Assembly (NCBI GenBank): GCA_016193485.1
Contig: JACPRZ010000005.1
Location: 1 to 32,286, forward strand
Reading direction: 5' to 3'
Length of the DNA: 32,286 nucleotides
Origin: Bacteroidota bacterium
Lineage (GTDB): Bacteria; Bacteroidota; Bacteroidia; JACPRZ01
Numbering within the stretch: position 1 is the first letter of the stretch; every line of letters begins with the position of its first letter. Below are positions 7,367 to 16,671 of the stretch, piece after piece. The position numbers and the translations under genes were made by a program. A model generated the notes under the pieces. It ran no database searches, was not told the origin of the DNA, and saw only the letters and a program-made list of their open reading frames with translations.

Positions 7367-10300
7367 ATGAAATTCAAAGCATTTTTCCTTCCGGCCGCAT
7401 CCGGTCTTTTTCTTGCCGGTGCCGCTATGTTGTTCACCGGTGGTGTTGATAATCCTCTGTATCAACCGCGCCACGATATGTTTAAACTGCCTCAAACCGG
7501 CATCAGGGCAGCCATGGAACGATACCATTACATGCACCTGAATGTGAATACCGGCAAAGTTGAAACATCAGACCTTGTCAGGTCACAATACAATGTCATG
7601 GAGTTTGTTAAAAAGCAACGAGCCATGAAAACCGCATCAGGTGATAATCTGCAGTGGATTGAAATGGGTCCCAACGATGTTGGCGGAAGGACAAGGGCGA
7701 TTTTATTTGACCGGAATAATTCAAACCGCGTATATGCCGGCCAGGTCTCTGGCGGATTATGGATATCAAATAATGGCGGTGTATCCTGGAATAAATGGGA
7801 ACCGGCAGGCGGACTTGGTTTCCTTAATGTCTCCTGCATTGCACAAGCCATAAATGGAGATGTTTATGTAGGAACCGGTGAAGCGCTTGGCACCTACTCA
7901 ATGGGAACCGAAAGCGGCAATACATCATTTATCGGCAGCGGCATCTGGAAATCAACGGACGGGGGTAATACATTCACTCAACTGCCGGCAACAGTTACAA
8001 CACCTACAACCAGCAGCGGTCCATGGGTTTCCGTTCAAAGATTAGCATGCCACCAGACAAATTCAAATATTGTTTATGCTGCCACCGCAAGGGGAATTCA
8101 AATGTCATTCAACGGTGGCGATTCCTGGATAAACCCGGTGAAAAATGCCATCTGTTCCGATTTAAATTCACAGGCGGATGATATAAAGATAACATCTGAA
8201 GGATTGATTTATGCCGCGCTGGGTACAACTCCCTATTTATCGCCTGACGGTGATACCGCCCGGCCGTTTGAGTCCATTTCCGATAATGGCAGCGGGTACG
8301 CCCAATTGAATTTTTCATCCGCTCATAATTTTCAGGCAGGCCAACGGATTTACATCTGCGGTACCGGGGTTCCTTCACAGAACCGCGCCCGGCAGGCAAT
8401 TTTGTCGGTACCTAATTCAAATTCGGTAGTACTGACGTCCTCCTACTCAGTTAGCGGTTCAGGCAGCGCCAGTTCATGGGTACCCCTGATTTCGACTTCT
8501 GATTCAATATATGTCATTGACAACAGCAGTTCAATGAGGATTGAATTCGGAGTCAATAGCGCCAATCCTTCGTATGCTTATTGTGCCATTGCAAAGAATG
8601 ACCGTACCCTTAAAAGTGTCCTTTATTCATCCAACAAAGGAAAATATTGGTTTGACCTTGGTGTTAATATTGACATGGGTGGCGGAGCTGGTGGTCAGGC
8701 CGACTATGACTTATTCGTAGGCGGTTACCCGGATAATCCCGGTGTTGTTATTGCCGGTGAAGTTCAAATGGCCAGCAATGAATTTGGAGCATGGGATTAT
8801 CACTCCATAACTTTCGACCCTACAGGTGACGGGACATTATATGTTCATGCAGATAAACATACTATTACATTTCATCCCTCTTTCCTCTCCAATCAGAAAA
8901 TATTTTACGGAACTGACGGAGGCATGTTTATGTCCCAACGGACAGGTAACATCTCCTTTTTCCAGGAAATGAACCGGGGTTATGCAACCACACAATTCTA
9001 TGGACTGGCAATCGGTCCCAACGGGGAAGTATTCGGTGGCACCCAGGATAATGGTAATCCTTTTGTGGATCCGAATGTAATTTCTTACGGTGAACCCACT
9101 CCGACTTCCGAGGATTATAATTTGCCCAGCGGTGATGGCGGTTATGGAGAGATTTCAGTAATCAATCCGGATGCTTTTGTCTGGGAATCTCAAGGGGGTG
9201 AAGCCGCTCGCTCTCCTAACAGGGGTGACGGAGACGGCAGTGCATTTCTCGTTTGCAGCCAGTTGGGAGGAGGCGCTTTTGTTACTCCATTCCTTCTCTG
9301 GGAGAGTTTTAACGATACTACCAGCAGTGAATTCACCACCTATATCACCGATTCCTTTGAATCCCATGCTGCCGGAAAATCTTTCTGGGTTAAAAGCGGG
9401 AATAATAAAAAGCCGTTTATTTATACAACAGACACGCCCGTAGGACCCCTCGACACTCTGAAAATTCAGGATATTGTACAGGCAAAATTTTTTGTCGTGG
9501 TAAACGGGGGGGTGTGGATGACTAAAGACATCCTCGATTTTTCAGCCACCCCGAATATGCAGAAGATTTCGGGAAGCGGAACAACCGGTGAAGCCCGTCT
9601 TGCCATAAGCAAAGATGGCGATCATCTCTTTTTCAGTATCGGCCAGACATTATACCGCCTTGACGGTATTTTAGGTGTCGCTAATACAACATTATGCAAT
9701 TCTTCTCTTCCACCGGGAGTATCCCAGAAGACACTTGAAGCATTTAATCTTACCATCAATCATATAACGGTCGATCCCCAGGACGCAAATAATGTTGTTG
9801 TCGCTCTTGGACAATATACTTCCTCATCTGCCGATCATGTTTTCCGCACTTCGGACGGACTATCAGCCAATCCCGCATTTGTGTCAATACAGGGAACAGG
9901 TTCCTATGCATTGCCGGAAATGCCGGTTTATTCCTGCCTTATCGAAAAAGACGATAAAGAAATTGTCATAGTCGGTACGGAATATGGAATGTATTCCACG
10001 CAGAATGCGTATGATCCCGACCCGGTGAATGTCCGGTGGACAGAAGAAAATACCGGGATGTCCATGGTTCCCGTGTACCAGATCAGGCAACAGATCAATA
10101 CACAATACGTGCCTACCGTTGGCTTAACGGGAGTAAAGAATGAAGGAACGGTTTACATCTCAACGCATGGCAGGGGAATTTTCAGGTGCGAAAAATATAC
10201 AGATCCCCTTGCTGTTGCAGAAGTAAAGATATTGACTCCTCCGGTTAATTTTTCACTATTCCCTAATCCCGTGAGCGATTATGGCGTAATTTCCTGGCGC

Positions 10301-10498
10301 CTTGAAAATAAATCGCAAGTGCTGATTGAGATGTATGATATTAACGGAAAATTAATCCGGACAATTATCAATCAAAAATTTGAATACGGGAATTACAAAA
10401 CATCTTTTAACGCCTGCGACCTTGAACCCGGATCATATTTCATAACGGTTACTGCTGAAGGCAACCGTACGGCAAAGCGGTTCATGGTTATTAAATAA
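7367..10498 (+). CDS. T9SS-exported sortilin/BNR-type beta-propeller protein, copy 1
   Basis: A 1043-residue secreted protein. The N-terminus (MKFKAFFLPAASGLFLAGAA) is a signal sequence. From about residue 95 the body carries repeated BNR/Asp-box-like blades (SNNGGVSWNKW, STDGGNTFTQL, SFNGGDSWINP, SSNKGKYWFDL) typical of VPS10/sialidase-like propellers. Residues about 305-365 form an insertion (AHNFQAGQRIYICGTG) resembling the small FCCH-like barrel. Conserved landmarks shared with the next gene are HADKHTITFHP, FGGTQDNGNPF and SGDGGYGEISVINPDAF. Residues about 958-1043 are a type A T9SS sorting domain (FSLFPNPVSDYG ... YDINGKLIR ... PGSYFITV ... KRFMVIK). It is thus expected on the cell surface or released. 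No catalytic residues could be assigned; ligand unknown. It is followed by its tandem paralogue. Confidence 0.9.
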   Translation: MKFKAFFLPAASGLFLAGAAMLFTGGVDNPLYQPRHDMFKLPQTGIRAAMERYHYMHLNVNTGKVETSDLVRSQYNVMEFVKKQRAMKTASGDNLQWIEMGPNDVGGRTRAILFDRNNSNRVYAGQVSGGLWISNNGGVSWNKWEPAGGLGFLNVSCIAQAINGDVYVGTGEALGTYSMGTESGNTSFIGSGIWKSTDGGNTFTQLPATVTTPTTSSGPWVSVQRLACHQTNSNIVYAATARGIQMSFNGGDSWINPVKNAICSDLNSQADDIKITSEGLIYAALGTTPYLSPDGDTARPFESISDNGSGYAQLNFSSAHNFQAGQRIYICGTGVPSQNRARQAILSVPNSNSVVLTSSYSVSGSGSASSWVPLISTSDSIYVIDNSSSMRIEFGVNSANPSYAYCAIAKNDRTLKSVLYSSNKGKYWFDLGVNIDMGGGAGGQADYDLFVGGYPDNPGVVIAGEVQMASNEFGAWDYHSITFDPTGDGTLYVHADKHTITFHPSFLSNQKIFYGTDGGMFMSQRTGNISFFQEMNRGYATTQFYGLAIGPNGEVFGGTQDNGNPFVDPNVISYGEPTPTSEDYNLPSGDGGYGEISVINPDAFVWESQGGEAARSPNRGDGDGSAFLVCSQLGGGAFVTPFLLWESFNDTTSSEFTTYITDSFESHAAGKSFWVKSGNNKKPFIYTTDTPVGPLDTLKIQDIVQAKFFVVVNGGVWMTKDILDFSATPNMQKISGSGTTGEARLAISKDGDHLFFSIGQTLYRLDGILGVANTTLCNSSLPPGVSQKTLEAFNLTINHITVDPQDANNVVVALGQYTSSSADHVFRTSDGLSANPAFVSIQGTGSYALPEMPVYSCLIEKDDKEIVIVGTEYGMYSTQNAYDPDPVNVRWTEENTGMSMVPVYQIRQQINTQYVPTVGLTGVKNEGTVYISTHGRGIFRCEKYTDPLAVAEVKILTPPVNFSLFPNPVSDYGVISWRLENKSQVLIEMYDINGKLIRTIINQKFEYGNYKTSFNACDLEPGSYFITVTAEGNRTAKRFMVIK

Positions 10499-10590
10499 TA
10501 CACCGGACCCAACGTGGTTTGGGTTAACCTGCCGGATTCTCAACGGCCGGAGCCGTATTCCTGAATTACCTGCCGGATACTAAATATCCG

Positions 10591-10621
10591 TTTGAATTTC
10601 TTCCGTGGGGATATATTTTTG
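10591..10621 (+). promoter_or_regulatory. Strong Bacteroidota promoter before propeller copy 2
   Basis: TTTG at 10591-10594 and TATTTTTG at 10614-10621 are separated by exactly 19 bases, a textbook -33/-7 match. The -7 box lies inside the left arm of the inverted repeat at 10609-10649. Confidence 0.7.
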
Positions 10622-10649
10622 GTAAGAAAACCAATACCAAAATATATCC
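10609..10649. promoter_or_regulatory. Inverted repeat ending at the start codon (operator or RNA hairpin)
   Basis: GGATATATTTTTGGTA (10609-10624) and TACCAAAATATATCC (10635-10649) are inverted copies with a single extra T in the left arm. The right arm ends on the base before the ATG at 10650. Because the -7 box lies in the left arm, transcription should start near the loop, so a DNA-binding operator is more likely than a full RNA hairpin. Confidence 0.55.
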
Positions 10650-13600
10650 ATGAAACAGATCACCATTTCTTTATTCGCAGTTATCCTGGTAATAGTCCAG
10701 GGTATTTTTTTCCGGGGAGAGGTAAACCACACCCCGCTTTATTGTCAGCGGAATGATGAATTCACCGGTCCAAAAAGCGGGATAGCACCGGCAATTGAGC
10801 GATACAACCTCCTCCGGAAAAATATTAAGACCGGCAAAGTTGAGATAAACGACCTTGTGCGGAGCCGCATGGAAACGGAAAAATTCCGTAAAAGCGTCCA
10901 GAAAAAAACAACTGGCGGTACAATGCCGCTTTGGGAAGAAATGGGCCCGGATAATATTGGCGGCAGGACGCGCGCTATCCTCTTTGATCGTAACAATCCG
11001 CAACGCATCTATGCCGGTTCGGTTTCCGGGGGACTATGGATTTCGGATAACGGTGGAATTTCCTGGTACAAATGGGAGCCGCAAAATGATCTCGCCTGGA
11101 TGCCTGTTACTACTATTGTGCAATCTCCCGATAATTCCATTTATGCGGGAACAGGAGAGAATTTTGGTATCGGGTGTACCTTTTGCCCCAATGGAATAAT
11201 CAATGGCAATACAATGTTCCCCGGTACAGGTGTCTGGAAATCCACCGATGGCGGTGAAACATTTTTACAATTAAATTCAACAATCCCCGATACAAATTAC
11301 CAGGGTGACTGGTCAACAATTCAGCGGCTTGCGGTTGATCCTGTTAACCCGCAACGAATTTATGCCGCAATTTACCGGGGAATAAGGATCTCTGATGACG
11401 GTGGAAATTCCTGGAATAACCCGTTATTGAACCCGGCCGGTATTGAAATCACAACGCAGGCGTATGATGTTAAGGTAACATCGGAAGGTCTTGTTTTTGC
11501 TTCGGTAGGAACCGCACCCTATTATTCACCTGATGGTAATCTGCCTGTTGCTATTGATACTATTGTTTCAAATAATAGCAATGCTGAAATAAAATTCACA
11601 ACTCCTCATAATTTTTCTGTAAACCAGTTAGTCACAATAACGGGGCCGCAGGTGTCATCATCCTACATGGGCAGGCAGAAAATCAAAGAGGTTATATCTG
11701 CTTACAATATTGTTCTTGATGTACAATTTGACTCTTCATACAATCAGGAAACTAATGGCAATTGCAGTTCCTGGATAAAAATCAATGAGAACAGCCAACC
11801 GGAATATAACATGAATACATCCGGGGCATCGCGGGTGGAATTTGGTGTTTCTTCTACCAATCCTGAATATATTTATTGTTCGGTATCCGATCTGGCCGGA
11901 GATCCTTTATTCGTATATAAATCAACCGACAGGGGAAAAACCTGGAGTGACTTGTTGATAAATCAAGATATTGGTCAGCAGGGTGAATATAATAATGTAA
12001 TTACCGGATTTCCCGATGATCCTGACAATGTTCTGATCGGGTATGTATGGTGCGCAGATAATAGTGCCGGAGCATGGACGTATCATTCGGTTAATTACGA
12101 TGTCACCGGTGACGGAACATTATATACCCATGCCGATAAACATACCATTGTATTCCATCCAAACTATCTTACTTCACAAAAAAAAGAGATATTTTACGGA
12201 ACTGACGGTGGTATATTCCGTTCCCGCATGAACAATGGATTGCGGATTTTCCAGTCCGCCAACCGCAATTATTCAACAGTGCAGTTTTATGGCCTTGCCA
12301 TTGGCCCGAAAGGGGAGGTCTTTGGCGGCACACAGGATAACGGCAACCCGTTCATTGACCCGAACAACTATGCACCGCAGCCGACTCCAAGATCAATGGT
12401 CTGGCAACTGGAACCGAGCGGTGACGGTGGGTATGGTGAAATTTCCGTTATCAACCCTGATGCCTTTATTTTTGAATCGCAGTATGGCGCTGCCTACCGC
12501 ACACCGGTGAGAGGCAAAACTCCGGGTAGTTCTTTTTACGCCTCATGTGATCAGGACGATATGAACGGTCTCTTTGTAACGCCATTTCTCCTTTGGGAAT
12601 CATTCAACGATACTGCAAGTAATGAATATATCGCCTACATCACCGATTCCAATGAATGGTATAATGCCGGTGATTTTATTTATGTGAAAAGCAGGAACAA
12701 TAAAAAGGTCTTCAAATCATTAACGGATGTTCCTGTCGCTCCTCTTGATACAATATTAATAAAAGATGTCGTTCAATCGAAATTTTTTATTGTACTTCAT
12801 AAAATAAACAGCAATGGCGCTCCCATAAATTTTGTGATCTGGATGTCAAAAGATATCCTTGATTTCTCGGTCGCCCCATCGTTTCAGAAAATTTTTGAGT
12901 TGCCGGGATACTATAATGAAGCGCAACTGGAAATTTCCACGGATGGGAAACATCTTTTTGCAAGTAAGGAAAATGTTCTTTACCGGGTTGACGGGATTGA
13001 AGATGTTGTCATTTCGATTGGCGGTGGTCAGTGCAGCGATGTAATCCCGCCAGAAATTACCCTTACCCAGTTGAAAAGTTTTGCAGCAATAATAACAGAT
13101 ATTGCAGTTAATCCTGAAGATGCCAATGATGTTGTTATTGCGCTTGGGCAATATGGTTTCACTGACCATATTTACCGCACGGATGATGCTCTTTCCGCGA
13201 TGCCGCTGTTCGAGAACATCCAGGGCGCATCATCGTTCCATCTGCCCTCAATGCCCGTTTATTCTGTTCTCATTGAAAAGCATGACAGGAACAGGATTTT
13301 TGCAGGAACAGAATACGGAATTTATTTTACTGAAAACGGGTTTGAAACTAATCCGGCCGAAGTAAAATGGATTGAACAAAACAGCGGGATGTCGCTTGTG
13401 CCGGTATACCGCATCAGGCAGCAGGCACATGAGCAATATGTTGAAACGGTGGGACCAACCGGAGTGGAAAACGAAGGTGTTATTTACATCGCCACGCACG
13501 GCAGGGGAATTTTTAAATGCACCACGTATGCCGATACTATACTGACGGTGAAAGAACAAAATCCGGCTGCACTGCCTGGCGGGTTTAGAATTTTTCCGAA

Positions 13601-13832
13601 CCCTGTTACTGAATATGCAATTGCATCATTTGAAACCCATGAAAGAGGAGATGTATCCCTGGAAATTTATTCAATTACCGGCAAAAAAATAAAAAATATT
13701 TTTACCGGCAGGCAAGAAACAGGGGAGCATTCAATAAAATTTTCTGCAGAGGAATTGACGCAAGGCGCTTACTTCATTAAATTGACTACCCGAGGAAAAT
13801 ACGCTTTAGTGAAGATGATTAAGGTAATGTGA
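10650..13832 (+). CDS. T9SS-exported sortilin/BNR-type beta-propeller protein, copy 2
   Basis: A 1060-residue paralogue of the gene before it, alignable end to end by eye. It has a signal sequence (MKQITISLFAVILVIVQGIFF) and a common lead-in (PAIERYNLLRKNIKTGKVEINDLVRSR versus the matching stretch in copy 1). It shares the blades SDNGGISWYKWEP, STDGGETFLQL and SDDGGNSWNNP, the insertion at about residues 303-370 (PHNFSVNQLVTITGP), HADKHTIVFHP, FGGTQDNGNPF and GDGGYGEISVINPDAF. The T9SS type A sorting domain occupies about 977-1060 (FRIFPNPVTEYA ... YSITGKKIK ... GAYFIKL ... KMIKVM). It has its own promoter with an inverted repeat, so the two copies may be regulated separately. Surface-exposed or released; ligand and function unknown. 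Confidence 0.9.
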   Translation: MKQITISLFAVILVIVQGIFFRGEVNHTPLYCQRNDEFTGPKSGIAPAIERYNLLRKNIKTGKVEINDLVRSRMETEKFRKSVQKKTTGGTMPLWEEMGPDNIGGRTRAILFDRNNPQRIYAGSVSGGLWISDNGGISWYKWEPQNDLAWMPVTTIVQSPDNSIYAGTGENFGIGCTFCPNGIINGNTMFPGTGVWKSTDGGETFLQLNSTIPDTNYQGDWSTIQRLAVDPVNPQRIYAAIYRGIRISDDGGNSWNNPLLNPAGIEITTQAYDVKVTSEGLVFASVGTAPYYSPDGNLPVAIDTIVSNNSNAEIKFTTPHNFSVNQLVTITGPQVSSSYMGRQKIKEVISAYNIVLDVQFDSSYNQETNGNCSSWIKINENSQPEYNMNTSGASRVEFGVSSTNPEYIYCSVSDLAGDPLFVYKSTDRGKTWSDLLINQDIGQQGEYNNVITGFPDDPDNVLIGYVWCADNSAGAWTYHSVNYDVTGDGTLYTHADKHTIVFHPNYLTSQKKEIFYGTDGGIFRSRMNNGLRIFQSANRNYSTVQFYGLAIGPKGEVFGGTQDNGNPFIDPNNYAPQPTPRSMVWQLEPSGDGGYGEISVINPDAFIFESQYGAAYRTPVRGKTPGSSFYASCDQDDMNGLFVTPFLLWESFNDTASNEYIAYITDSNEWYNAGDFIYVKSRNNKKVFKSLTDVPVAPLDTILIKDVVQSKFFIVLHKINSNGAPINFVIWMSKDILDFSVAPSFQKIFELPGYYNEAQLEISTDGKHLFASKENVLYRVDGIEDVVISIGGGQCSDVIPPEITLTQLKSFAAIITDIAVNPEDANDVVIALGQYGFTDHIYRTDDALSAMPLFENIQGASSFHLPSMPVYSVLIEKHDRNRIFAGTEYGIYFTENGFETNPAEVKWIEQNSGMSLVPVYRIRQQAHEQYVETVGPTGVENEGVIYIATHGRGIFKCTTYADTILTVKEQNPAALPGGFRIFPNPVTEYAIASFETHERGDVSLEIYSITGKKIKNIFTGRQETGEHSIKFSAEELTQGAYFIKLTTRGKYALVKMIKVM

Positions 13833-13838
13833 ATGTAC

Positions 13839-13862
13839 ACGCAAAATCGCCTTATTTTGCGT
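13839..13862. terminator. A/T-stem hairpin after propeller copy 2
   Basis: ACGCAAAA (13839-13846) and TTTTGCGT (13855-13862) form an 8-bp stem with an 8-base loop, 7 bases after the stop codon. There is no clear T-tract beyond it, so termination is only probable. Its right arm overlaps the possible -33 box of the next gene. Confidence 0.4.
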
Positions 13863-13885
13863 ATAGCGGGTTATTAATACATTTG
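13856..13885 (+). promoter_or_regulatory. Probable promoter of the Roco gene
   Basis: TTTG at 13856-13859 and TACATTTG at 13878-13885 are separated by 18 bases, close to the usual 19-21. The ATG at 13904 follows 18 bases after the -7 box. Confidence 0.5.
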
Positions 13886-13903
13886 CAGTAATTACTCCTA
13901 CCG

Positions 13904-16645
13904 ATGGCTAAAAAGGTCTCTTCCAAACCGCCAAAACATCCCTTATCAAAAGCATCTGAAGGGAAAAAACCACCAGAAATTTTAGAACTTGAAAGGGCTT
14001 ATGGTATAAAATTGACGGAAGAAAAAAATCTTGATTTGAAAAAGAAAATATGGCATAACTATACATATTCCTTCAATTCAAAGGGTAAAGTAAATGGACT
14101 TTCCATTATTGGAAGTGGAATTAATGATGTCAGCCCAATTAGTTCATTAAAAAATTTAGATTACCTTACCCTTGCAGATAACTCAATTGAAGATATTGCT
14201 CCCTTATTTCCACAAAAAAATTTGAGGTATTTAATATTAGGCAGAAATAAAATCAAAAACATTCGCCCTCTCCTTCAATCCCCTCATGTAAAAGTATTAA
14301 CAATTTGGCAAAATCCAATTGAGGATTTTTCCCCTATAGGGCAGCTTCATGAATTGCAAGAATTGTATTGTAGAAATGCAGATATTACTGATTTGACTTT
14401 TATTGCCGGCTTATCAAATCTTAAAGTGTTTTCTGCACGTTTCAATAAAATTAATGATATTAATCCGCTTGTTTCTTTAAATAATTTGCAAGGAATAAAT
14501 TTGGAAGGAAACTTAATTAAAGAGGTTCCAAAAAAAGTTGCTGAAAAGTTTGATTGGTTAAAGGATGCAATGGAAGTAGATATTTCTTTTGAAGATAGAA
14601 AAATTGAACTTGCATATAATCCCTTAGAATTTCCCCCCCCATCTGTCATTGAATTAGGTCCCGAAACCGTAAAAAATTATTATGAAACGGCAGAGCAATA
14701 CGGTCATGCACCATTATCGGAAGGTCGTATCATTTTTGTAGGCGATGGCGGTTCGGGCAAATCGTCCATTATTGAAAAAATGCTGTACGGCAGTTTTACC
14801 ATGGGCAGGGAGCAGACCAATGGCATTAATATAGAACATTTTCATTTGCAAGAACCTGAAGACAAGCAGGAACTGAGTTTTCATATTTGGGATTTTGGCG
14901 GGCAGCAAATTCAACATGCCATGCATAAATTTTTTTTCACCGGTGGCTGCCTCTATGTACTGGCGCTTGACAACCGCATGGAAGAAGACCCGGAATACTG
15001 GCTGCAGCAGGTGGATAGTTTAGGCGGCAAAGCGCCTGTGCTGGTGGTATTTAACAAGCAGGATGAAAATGCTGCCGAAACCGTTGACCGTAAATACCTG
15101 AAAGAAAAATACCCGAACATCGTTGATTTTTACAAAACGAGTTGCTCTACAGGTTCAGGTATTAATGAATTTAAAAAAGCGCTGGAGCGGGAGGCGGTAA
15201 AATTGCGGACAGTGCATGAGCAATTCCCAAACAACTGGCTTGCAATAAAAAAAGATATTGAAGAACGAACCTCCGGTTCGCAGCATTACATTACCTATGA
15301 GACCTTCCGGGAACTATGCAGGCAACATAATACGGAGAATGAAGCGGCACAAAAATTACTTCTCAAATATTTCAACACCATAGGAGCGGTAACCTGGTTT
15401 GGCGATGATGTAAATCTCAATCTTTGGCATATTCTCAATCCCAAATGGATAACACAAGGGGTTTACAAAATCATCACGGCTAAAAAAACCGCTAATCTCT
15501 TCGGGCAAATTAAAATCAGCGATTTCAAGGAATTGCTTCAACCCGTGGATACAAGTGACTACACTTATGAAGAAAAGCACTATGCTTACATTTTAAACAT
15601 GATGAAAAAATTTGACTTGTGCGAATCACCGGATAATGTTCATCTTCTCATACCTTCCGCCTTCGGTAAAGAACCGAAATCGGAGTACAAAGAATTTAAA
15701 GGAGAAAATGTACGCACATATATTTTACAATTTAAGTCCTATATGCCACTGGCGCTTATTCATCGCTTCACCACAAAAAACATTGCAAAGGCGTTGGATA
15801 ATAATTATTGGTTTACGGGTATAGTTATTAAAGACATCATGAGTAATTCGGTGGCGATGATACATGCCGATAAAGAAGCCAAGCGGATTTATGTCCGGAT
15901 AAAAGGGGAGAGCAAATTGGGCTTATGGGAACGGGTTCGCGGAGAATTTGGGGACATTGCTTCAAGTTATGCAAAGATTCCCTATGATGAATTGGTATCT
16001 GTGGATGGAAATGAGGAAACCCATGTTAACTATAACGACCTGATTAGTCATATTGCAGCGGGAAAAGGCATTTATTTTCATGCGAAATTAAAAAAGGATT
16101 TCAATGTCGGGTGGCTGATGGGATTATTTGAAGAAAGGGAAAAAACTTTGGAAAAGGTTAAAAAAGGCGCTGTTGATTTGAGCCGGGACAGAAGTGAAAA
16201 ATCTGAAAAATTTTTGCCGGTTGTAATAAATATTTTGAACAGCAATAGCCCTACGGTAAGCACACAAGTAACCACACGGATAGATATTGATATAGAAATA
16301 AAAGTGGTCAACAAATTAAGCAGCGGGGTAAAAGGCGATGCCGTTTATTTGCTGGAAGCATTGGGCGAAACCAACAAAACAGTAAGCGATGCTTTGAAAA
16401 ATGTAATCCGGTTTACCGATGATGCCAAAGCAGCCCGCAACAGCGGTGAGGTGATAGAAAAAGGTTGGGCAAGAAAATTGAAAAATGTTTTACAAACATT
16501 GGGCAATGCGGGAGAGCAATTTAAAAATATAAAAGATGGAGGGGAAGTTCTCAAATCAATGTTTGAGAAATTATCCGAATTAGTTCATCAGTTCAACCTG
16601 CATGATATTGTAAGTCAAATCAAAAATATTCTTCCCGGTTTTTAA
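13904..16645 (+). CDS. Roco protein: LRR - Roc GTPase - COR
   Basis: A 913-residue cytoplasmic protein of the Roco family (relatives of LRRK2 and bacterial CtRoco), large GTPases that dimerise through COR. Residues about 60-210 are leucine-rich repeats of the short L-x-x-L-x-L-x-x-N-x-I type. The Roc GTPase spans about 273-440: P-loop GDGGSGKS at 280-287, switch II DFGGQQ at 330-335, NKQD at 384-387 and SCSTGSG as G5. All nucleotide-binding motifs are intact. COR follows (about 445-730). The last ~170 residues are a Ser/Thr-rich strand stretch and then helices (from about GDAVYLLEALGETNK to the end). They match no domain I know and could be an effector or oligomerisation part. The LRR half is much more AT-rich than the Roc half. 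A C8 run at 14633-14640 sits at the junction. An AlbA_2 gene follows after 26 bases. Confidence 0.9.
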   Translation: MAKKVSSKPPKHPLSKASEGKKPPEILELERAYGIKLTEEKNLDLKKKIWHNYTYSFNSKGKVNGLSIIGSGINDVSPISSLKNLDYLTLADNSIEDIAPLFPQKNLRYLILGRNKIKNIRPLLQSPHVKVLTIWQNPIEDFSPIGQLHELQELYCRNADITDLTFIAGLSNLKVFSARFNKINDINPLVSLNNLQGINLEGNLIKEVPKKVAEKFDWLKDAMEVDISFEDRKIELAYNPLEFPPPSVIELGPETVKNYYETAEQYGHAPLSEGRIIFVGDGGSGKSSIIEKMLYGSFTMGREQTNGINIEHFHLQEPEDKQELSFHIWDFGGQQIQHAMHKFFFTGGCLYVLALDNRMEEDPEYWLQQVDSLGGKAPVLVVFNKQDENAAETVDRKYLKEKYPNIVDFYKTSCSTGSGINEFKKALEREAVKLRTVHEQFPNNWLAIKKDIEERTSGSQHYITYETFRELCRQHNTENEAAQKLLLKYFNTIGAVTWFGDDVNLNLWHILNPKWITQGVYKIITAKKTANLFGQIKISDFKELLQPVDTSDYTYEEKHYAYILNMMKKFDLCESPDNVHLLIPSAFGKEPKSEYKEFKGENVRTYILQFKSYMPLALIHRFTTKNIAKALDNNYWFTGIVIKDIMSNSVAMIHADKEAKRIYVRIKGESKLGLWERVRGEFGDIASSYAKIPYDELVSVDGNEETHVNYNDLISHIAAGKGIYFHAKLKKDFNVGWLMGLFEEREKTLEKVKKGAVDLSRDRSEKSEKFLPVVINILNSNSPTVSTQVTTRIDIDIEIKVVNKLSSGVKGDAVYLLEALGETNKTVSDALKNVIRFTDDAKAARNSGEVIEKGWARKLKNVLQTLGNAGEQFKNIKDGGEVLKSMFEKLSELVHQFNLHDIVSQIKNILPGF

Positions 16646-16659
16646 TACCTGCTTCTCTT

Positions 16660-16667
16660 TATATTTG
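16660..16667 (+). promoter_or_regulatory. -7 box TATATTTG before the AlbA_2 gene
   Basis: An exact TAnnTTTG match in the 26-base gap after the Roco stop, 4 bases before the GTG start. No -33 box is visible. If used, the AlbA_2 mRNA would start at or just inside the start codon. Confidence 0.35.
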
Positions 16668-16671
16668 CAGC

